From: Yamagishiella unicocca
Taxonomy: Eukaryota; Chlorophyta; Chlorophyceae; Chlamydomonadales; Volvocaceae
Direction: 5' to 3'
Assembly: GCA_003116995.1 (NCBI GenBank)
Contig: BDSL01000110.1
Span: 62,001 to 126,000, forward strand
Length of the DNA: 64,000 bases
Below the pieces are notes generated by a model that saw only the letters and a list, made by a program, of their open reading frames with translations, had not been told where the DNA came from and made no database searches. Both the position numbers and the translations under genes were made by a program. Shown here one piece after another: positions 56,711 through 64,000 of the stretch; position 1 is the first letter of the stretch, and every line of letters starts with the position of its first letter.

Positions 56711-59228
56711 AACCTTGAACCTTTTCGCTCCGCATCGCATGCTGCTACCACGCGTTGCATGCCCGATTTGCTCACCAGGACCCCGAGCCGCTGTTGTGTG
56801 TGCGCGTACGTCTAGCCCGACGCAAACCAGCGTACACGTACATCCGTACATCTATGCGTACATCCATGCATTTACCGACGACCGCGCATGCCCCTGCATA
56901 CAACTACCGACAATCTTATAAATCAGATTCAAGTGTTGTCGCTAAACATCCCATCAGCCGCTGGCCAAATGAGCAGCAGCATAAGCATGCCTTCGGCACC
57001 ACTGCAAGATCCCAACCCATGGACCCAAGGCCCACACGCCACTCTTTAACCAGAGTTATCAAGCAACAGCAGTGGGCGAAGCATGCTCGTGCGGTGGCAT
57101 CGCCGCGCGAGTAATTAGGAACGCAGAAAGGCTAGTAACCACGCAGTAACGAGGCTAACAGCCAGCAGCTGCTGTTCGGCCTCGCTTGCTCTCCGTAGCC
57201 GAAGAGGTGCTGCCGTGCTTCGTTCGCTCCTCATCAAGCTCACTAGATAGGTGACAGGTGGATACTACGTTGGCCCTGCGCTGGCAGCGTGAAGGAATGA
57301 AGCCAGATGCGAAGGCATCTCATCCACACACACATCCACACACACGCACACACGCTTTCAATGTTTTCCAGGAACACGCACATCAGCGAGGAATTACCAC
57401 ACATCTACCACGGCGAGTATTTGCCCAAAGCCCTCTTGGCCTCTGTAACGTGACTCTTTCAGCACGCGACCATTGCCGCGCGCGCACACACACAGGGCAG
57501 GGTAGCAACGTCAGGCCCGGTCAGATGATGTAGAACGCACACACACACACACACACGCGCACGCGCACATATGCGGTACGACAGTAGTCGTACATTCGCA
57601 CGCAATTGGCGACAAACGCATTTCCCCGAAGGCAGCAGCGCAACCCAGAAGCCGTGCTAGCTGGTGGTATCCCTTCATTGGTGGGCGTGGACACAGTCTT
57701 AGAAAACTTGCCTTTCTCTCTGGCGGTGGCGGCAACAGATGCTTATCACCACAATGCAAGGCAAGACTGCCCGCAGCCCGACTGCAGGCGACTATACCGA
57801 CTATACTACTCAATTCCCGCCCGTCCACTCCCGCCCGGCAGCGGCTGCACCGGAGAGCGGCCCGGTAACAAGGTTGCACGACAACCCACCAACTAACACT
57901 TGCAGCATACATAAAACCAACAACAAGCAACCCCAGGCCTCCCATCCATCTATCTATCTGCATGTCTACGCACCGCACTGCAGCTCGTACCGCAACCGAT
58001 GGCCGCCGTACTTAAGTGTGTCCTGCCCGGTCCTGCCCCACTGCAGTCTTCCGTTTCAGCGGACTCATGTGTGGCATATGACGTCCGCGCCTACCTCCCA
58101 CTACTTCCCAACTACTCGAAAGGATTCTCGAAAAGACCCACAACACAGTGATTGATACAATCATTTGACTGGATGAACGGACGGACGGCTAGTCCGCGGT
58201 AAACCCATATGCACGTATACATACATAGCAACGTATGCGCGCAATCCAACACACGACCTAACCGTGCGTGCGAAGGGTTGATCGGGAACCGACTGATCCA
58301 GCCAAAGGAGCGAAGGACGGGTCAACCGATGAGGGCGACGCTCAACCGGGAACAAGTTTCGGGCGACCTAGGTTCACACATGGAAAGCCAGGTGCCAGGT
58401 GCCGCTGCCACGTAGCCAAGCATCTCGCCCCGTTCCCCATTCGGCCCTCTCCCCTTTCCGTCCTGTCGCACAGAAACGAAGGCAACAAGCAGCCATCAAC
58501 CACGCCACACCCCTACTCGTGCTGCGCCCAGGAGCACATACAGCTAACATGACAACGCAATACGTAACCTCCCCATAGTTAACGGGCCATTGGGCATGAT
58601 GGAATTCTTCAGCTGGCTCGTTGGGTGATATGCGCGCGCGCGAACAAGCGGGTGCACGTTCTGCGAGCGCGTTATACGGACTGTGCGGCGCTCCACCTTC
58701 CCCGGATCGCAGGCACGATCGCAGGCATGATTTGCTCGCCGTCACCTGTCCCGCAGACACACCACTATCGGCCTTGAAACAACCCTTGCTAATGAATAGG
58801 CGACGGCGGGAAAACCTTGTTCCCGCAGATTATCACGCAGATACATATTAAGTCATTACTGAATCCAGGCAATCCCTGCAAGGTAAGTGACTAGCTTGCC
58901 GGAACGCCTACATGAATTTCAAGACGCGCCTGCTGAAGATGAGTCTCCGTCCCTTTTTTTAAAGCGAGGGACGGAGTTTTTGCTTGTGACCGAGTAATAA
59001 ACGAGCCGCGACCTGAGAAAGACAGATCATTCCCGCCGCAGCCGCACGTGCGCGCTACGCGTCATCCAACATGTCGCGATGGACCCCGTGCGCTTTATCC
59101 GCCGCGTTTTGCACGTAAGCGATGCTTAACGCGTACGCCAGCCTTCGTTGGTACCGTAGCACAACGACGGATGAAGTTGCCACGTGCTTATTTACGCAGG
59201 TAGCTAGCTTGTTGGCTGCATTACCAGC
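56711..59228. other. Intergenic; CA microsatellites and a small hairpin
   Basis: No supported gene in 2.5 kb. (CA)n tracts lie at 57330-57355 and 57536-57565. A perfect hairpin with stem ctccgtccct/agggacggag lies at about 58946-58978, followed by a T run. Short frames lack splice or domain support. Confidence 0.45.
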
Positions 59229-62200
59229 CTAGCTGCCCGAAAGACGAGGCCGCTTTGCACTTGGGGTGTCGTCGACGCCACCATCGTTGGATGACGCGGG
59301 AGCATACACACCACCGGCGGCCGCAGTCGCAGTAGCGGTAGCGGTAGGCTGCTGTTGGTGCTGAGGGCCCCGCGGCAGTAGCACCTGCTGCTGGTGGAGC
59401 GCCCCAGCAGGCCCGGCAAGCCGCGAGTAGCGCTGTAGGCCTTGCTGCTGCTGTTGGCCTTGCTGCTGCTGTTGGCCTTGCTGCTGCTGTAGGCCTTGCT
59501 GCTGCTGTTGGCCTTGCTGCTGCTGTTGGCCTTGCTGCTGCTGGTGGTGCTGCAGGTGCTGCAGGTGCTGCTGCAGCTGCCGGTGCTGCTGTTGCTGCTG
59601 CGGCGGCTGCGAAGTGCGCCGCTCGTGAAATTTTGCGATCATCTCAGTGAGATGCCGGGCCTGCTGCCGGGCCTGCTGCTGGGCCTGCTGCTGGGCCAGT
59701 TGTTCGGCCAGTTGTTCGGCCAGTGGCCGCGCACTTTGCCCCGGGCACTTGCCCGGCACAGCAGGAGCCGCCGCAACCAGTGGTGGCTGCAGCTGCGGCC
59801 GTCGCCGTACGGGGAGCAGCGGGGCTGGCACGTTGTGCTGCTGCAGCTGCTGCTGCCGGTTGTTACCGTGGATCGTGGTTGCCAGCCTCCCCAACACCTC
59901 GTCAAGCATCTCCATCTCCGCCAGTTCTGCCCGCGCCATTAGCATCGTTGCCTTCTGGTCATACGCTCCGCGAGTTCCCGCAGCGCGAGCCCACGAGGCG
60001 TCGGCTGCTGGTAGCGGTGCCGTCGGGCGTGTGGCGTGGTGGGCATACTGTTGCGGGCCAGGCGTCGACTGCGGCGCCGCCGGCGGTGGTTGTTGCATCG
60101 CCGGTGGCTGCGGCGGCGCCGCCGGCTGCGGTGATGACCGTAGCGGCCGCGGCGTTGGCTGCACTGGCTGCTGTGTGGTTTGCGCAAACCTGGGAGGCGG
60201 CAACGAGCTCGGTGGCAGTGACGGTGCCGGCAACTGGAGCGTCTGTTGGTGTAGGTGCGAAAGTAGGTGTCCACGCTGTCGTCTTGGACTGCTGCCAGTA
60301 GCCGAAGGCAGATCTTGCAGCTGTATCGGCAGCTGGTGGTGGTGACGCGCCAGCACCTGCACCTGCTGTCGCGGCTGAGGCGGTGGTACAGGCTGCGGAG
60401 GACCCAGCTCGCCACTTGGCACCAGCTGCGGTGACGACGGCGGTAACGGCTTGGGCGAGTCATGCTGTTGCTGCGGTGGTGATTGTGGGGGGGGAGGACC
60501 CAGCGGTCGCGGTGCTGCCGGCGGTGGCGGGATGCTGCTGCCCGGGGGCGGCGTGCTTGCGCAGACTGAAGTAGGTGAGCCAGGCGAGAGCTGCTGCTGG
60601 CGGCTGCCCTGGTCGGTGTCGCGCTGGTCGTGCTGGTGCAGTACGACCAGCAGTTTTCGCCGTACAGCCTCGAGTTCATCTTGGAGTACGACCTCCATCT
60701 GGGACAGGCTTGCCTTGGTGCTCTGTGGGAATGATGAAACGGAAGGATGCAGCGGAGGGAGTTGGAAAATTTTATAGGTAGTGGAGCGCATACATACATG
60801 ACTTCCTGCAGGGGCGCCTCGCGTGGGGTGCCGAGCGCGGCGCCTGCCTCTTCAGGCTACAGTCAGGTCCGAGGGCCAATGCAGGCATTAACAGTACAGC
60901 ATTATGAGGGGCATGAAGACCTCTGTGCCCACCGCTGCGTGCCTACCGATGTCCGCGTTTCACCAACACAAGGAACCCACTGTATTAAGTTCTACTACAA
61001 GGAAGCCTCCTCTTTTGCATGACTGCTAATGGAGCTCGCTGCCAACATCTCCGCCGGAACCGCCTCCGTTGATTGCCTCGTGTAGTCACCTCCGCGTCAC
61101 CGGTGTGAACAATCCCACCGTTCCACCCCCGCCACCGTCAGCGTCGATGCGCACATAAGCATGGCCCCCCAATCCACCCACACCTCGTCAGACCCGCTCC
61201 TTTGTTCCTCCAAATTAACGGACAGCCGGTAATAAGATAGCGGTTTCGGGCGGTTTCGAAACTAAATCCCTCCCCACCCGCACCCACCCGGACTCTCTCC
61301 AGCCGCTGCGCCAGCTCCCTGCCTAGGTCTACCAGCTGGCCGGCACGACCCATCACATTGCGTCGACCGGGGAGCGCTTCGCCGTCGGCGCCCCCGCCAC
61401 CTCCACTGCCGCTGGAGACGGCCGCCGCACGAGCTGATCGCCGTTCACAACTGCCTCCGCTGGCCGTCCTGTCGGCGCCGTCCCCTTTGCTGGTGGCAGC
61501 AGGGGCGGCGGCGGCGGCGGCGGCGGTGGCGGCAACGGCGGGGGGCTGCTCGGGCCGCAGGTTAGCGTCATCATCGTCATCAGGGCCGCAGCTGTCAGCA
61601 GGTCGTTTACCTAACACGGAGGACCAGTTGCCACTGCCGACGAGGTCAGTTCTCTTCAGGCGTTCCTCGGCTGCTCCGAAGGCTGCGCTGGCGCCGGTGC
61701 CATCGCCGGCGGCACACATCACAGCCGCCGCCAGTGCGGCATCGCCTTGCTGCCCACCGCCGCCACCACTGCCGCCGGCGCCACCACCTGAGTTCCTGCT
61801 GTTCTTGTGCTCGTGGTGGTGGTTGTGGTGGTTGTGGTGGTTGTCATTGCGTGGGCTCTGCTGCGCCTGACCCGTTTGTACTGCAATACGGAGTGGTACG
61901 ACAGCTGCTGCTGGCGGTTCCGAAGGCGAGCCTCGGACGGGTGGTGACCTGGGGCTGCTGCTGCTGCTGCTGGGGGGAGGAGGCGCAGCAGCAGCAGCAG
62001 CAGCGCTTGCAGCCGGCAAGGTGACGACAGCAGCAGCAGGAGCCGTGGCAGGAGTAGGGTGGCAGCGCTTATGCTCGCCGGGGGCAGCGGCAGATGGCAG
62101 TTTGTCACAAGCACCTCCGCGTAGGAGCGTCCGTGACGTCGGCCGCGGAGACACATATACGGTCCTGTGGGTGTAGATTGAGGCAGGAGGGTAGGAAGAA

Positions 62201-62947
62201 TTGGTGAAACAATGGCTAGGGAGGTGGTGTCGGGTTGCGTCGGGGCGAGGGGAGGAAGCTAGCTAGGCTTCTGGGCGTGTAGGCAAGCAGCAGATAGCCA
62301 CCATGCAGTAAATTCGAAACAAATCAAATAGTACGTTCCTGCTGTTCTTCTATTGTTTGGTTCACGATGCAGGCGAAATAGGCTAGCCTGCTCAGTCAGG
62401 TATATATTTCCCGATCGCCAAAAAAAGAAACCTTGACCCTAGGCCTATGTTGCGCCATTGCCCGCTCTTGCTGGCCTGCGGCTCACCTGACGTCAGCCGC
62501 ACCGCGCGCCTCCTCTTCGGAACATTCATACGACAAGGAGGTTATGCCAGACAAGGTAGCCTCACCGCTGCCCTGCATCGTAGCTCGGGTCACTGCAGGA
62601 CGAGCAGCACTACCACAGCCAACAGCCGCGGTCGCCACAGCCACACCGTCAATGCTGGGGTTGCTCATTGCATATCGTGGCGATGTTAAGAAGGTCGGTG
62701 AGGCGGCGCTAGCTGGTTCGGCCTCGTCAACGAACCGATGGCTACCTACATACAAGGCCATGCCGCTGTGCAACTTCTCCAAGGGAGTACGTGACACGGA
62801 ACCGGAGAACACATTTGCCATCTCCTTGTCTAGGTCCTGCGCTTTATCTATGGAGAAAGGTGACCCTGCCTGTGCGCCTGCTGGCGTGTTGTGAAGGTAT
62901 CGTAAAAGCAGCTGTCGCGCTGGGTAAATGTCCTTTGCAAGGTACAT
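59229..62947 (-). CDS. Gln/Pro-rich protein of unknown function, about 943 aa
   Basis: No domain recognised. Three exons join in phase: 62947-62487, 62164-61288, 60722-59229 (donors ag|gtgagc and cgg|gtgggt; acceptors cacccacag and attcccacag). The N-terminus is ordered-looking (MYLAKDIYPARQLLLRYLHN, then SIDKAQDLDKEMANVFSG). The middle exon has Ala/Ser-rich, His/Asn-rich and Gly-rich tracts and LGKRPADS. A predicted coiled coil spans the exon 2/3 join (LGRELAQRLERVR then STKASLSQMEVVLQ and DELEAVRRKLLVVLHQ). Exon 3 is Pro/Gln-rich with AELAEMEMLDEVLGRLAT, AEQLAQQQAQQQA and a GQQQQQ repeat, and ends SAKRPRLSGS, a basic NLS-like tail. The composition suggests a nuclear transcription or RNA factor; this is inference. 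Further 5' exons are possible. Confidence 0.65.
59428..59545. repeat. 18-bp coding repeat (GQQQQQ)n
   Basis: Six or so 18-bp units of ttgctgctgctgttggcc, coding GQQQQQ or GLQQQQ on the minus strand within exon 3 of the Gln/Pro-rich gene. In-frame length changes would be tolerated. Confidence 0.9.
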
Positions 62948-64000
62948 AGCCTAGAAGCAGGAGCTATCGGATGGCAAATGGCAAAAAATGCAACGAAAAC
63001 GGACGTCGTGGCCGCAAAAAAATAATTACCGGCGGTTATGCTGTGACGTCGTAAAACAAGTTTCCCAGGGCCGGGCCGCCGGGTCGCTTTGAAAGTATGA
63101 GGTGAATAATCCAATTTCACATCAGTGATCCATCAAATCGTATTGTCCATTAAATATGCTGCCAGCGATTGTACAAGTCGTGCTGTGGTCTGACAGTGGT
63201 GCCGTACAGCGATGACCTCTATCTGCCCCACCAAAGCAAATGGAATCCAACTGAAGGCAAAAACTACGAAGCATTCCTCAATTATCTAGACCCATCAGAC
63301 ATCTTGTTATCATCAGACCTCCCACCTCGATTACCAGCTGAATAGTTTTTTACGGAATACAGGCAGAAAAATGAGATTTAGCCAGCCAGACCAGTCACAC
63401 TTCTCAGGTAGCTCTTTGGTGCATGGCCTATTTGGTTCCCAGTTAAAGTAATGATTGTATGATTTAGAAGTAGGGCGCTTCATTCTGGAGGTAGGGATCC
63501 TAGCTGTGCGCACTTTGCTGTTTCCCACCTCTTCCCATCGCTCCCTTGGCCCTCATAACTGCGGCTGAGTTTAGCGTGTTGACACTCGGCCCAACTTTAA
63601 AAAGCAGCGACCTCTACTGCTGTTGTAGCTTGTTGCCATGGCCGTCGTTGCGACGGCGGGCACATTGGTGGGCTCTGGAAGTCCTGTCTAAGGCATTCGA
63701 CTACGATCCCGTTGCATCGGTATTCATCGTCATCAGACGTCACTAGTTAAAACGTTGATGTTTTCAGGACGCGCTGCTGCGCAAGTTGATCGCATGCAGC
63801 AGCAAGCCTTAGTTGCATGAATCCTTTGCAGTAAAATTCGGCTTGCTGCAACATATCCCTCGTACTCTTGGCCGACGTGCTCATCCTGCTCGTCACTGGC
63901 CATGCTGCTAGGATAGTGATCACGGTGCCACACGCGTGCTCACAAGCAATCCATCTTAGGCCGCGCCCCGCGCGGCCCGCCCTGCTGCCTCTCTGCCCCC
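62948..64000. other. 5' flank of the Gln/Pro-rich gene, no gene seen
   Basis: Moderate-GC DNA up to the window edge. No supported exon; a continuation of an upstream exon of the minus-strand gene cannot be excluded. Confidence 0.35.

Noticed and set aside
57511..57978. Minus-strand 155-residue frame over CA repeats
   Set aside because: The tail is a translation of a (CA)n microsatellite and there is no domain or splice support.

Overview
The window looks like nuclear DNA of a chlorophyte alga, most likely volvocine (Chlamydomonas/Gonium/Eudorina/Volvox type). The reasons are intron-dense genes with GT-AG introns every 100-300 bp, GC-rich third positions, TGTAA poly(A) signals, long Ala/Gly/Gln/Ser insertions inside conserved proteins, many GC-rich minisatellites in introns, and SPPPP-type hydroxyproline-rich secreted proteins. 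No organelle, bacterial or viral block was seen. The species cannot be fixed from the sequence. All gene models were spliced by eye: each exon joins in phase with consensus splice sites, but none was tested against transcripts.

Layout. 820-9929 (-): a 15-exon bZIP transcription factor whose introns are full of tandem repeats. 11003-14236 (+): an F-box/coiled-coil protein, divergent from the bZIP gene. 16455-25797 (+): a very large (about 1825 aa) RAD21/SCC1 cohesin kleisin. 25798-36042: AT-richer accessory DNA with three copies of a degenerate GC-rich dispersed repeat and a tail-to-tail pair of related small secreted Pro-rich proteins (28636-29211 + and 30848-32001 -). 36043-40017 (+): a GT77-like nucleotide-diphospho-sugar transferase with a signal peptide. 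41078-41583: an apparently perfect 253-bp tandem duplication. 42634-45069 (-): PAM16/TIM16, a mitochondrial import-motor subunit. 45979-about 51378 (+): TRIP4/ASC-1, a component of the ASC-1 complex. 52137-54495 (+): an AlkB-type 2OG-Fe(II) dioxygenase next to it in the same orientation. 54713-54797 (-): tRNA-Ile(UAU) with a short intron. 54800-59228: repeats, including an inverted-repeat family. 59229-62947 (-): a Gln/Pro-rich nuclear-type protein of unknown function.

Functionally these are mostly unrelated housekeeping and regulatory genes. The one suggestive neighbourhood is TRIP4 next to AlkB: in humans the ASC-1 complex works with the AlkB homologue ALKBH3 in alkylation-damage repair. 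I found no clearly undescribed multi-gene system. The most unusual points are the TRIP4-AlkB adjacency, a bZIP gene with a five-fold duplicated splice donor that stays in frame, two GC-AG introns in neighbouring genes, and the repeat families.
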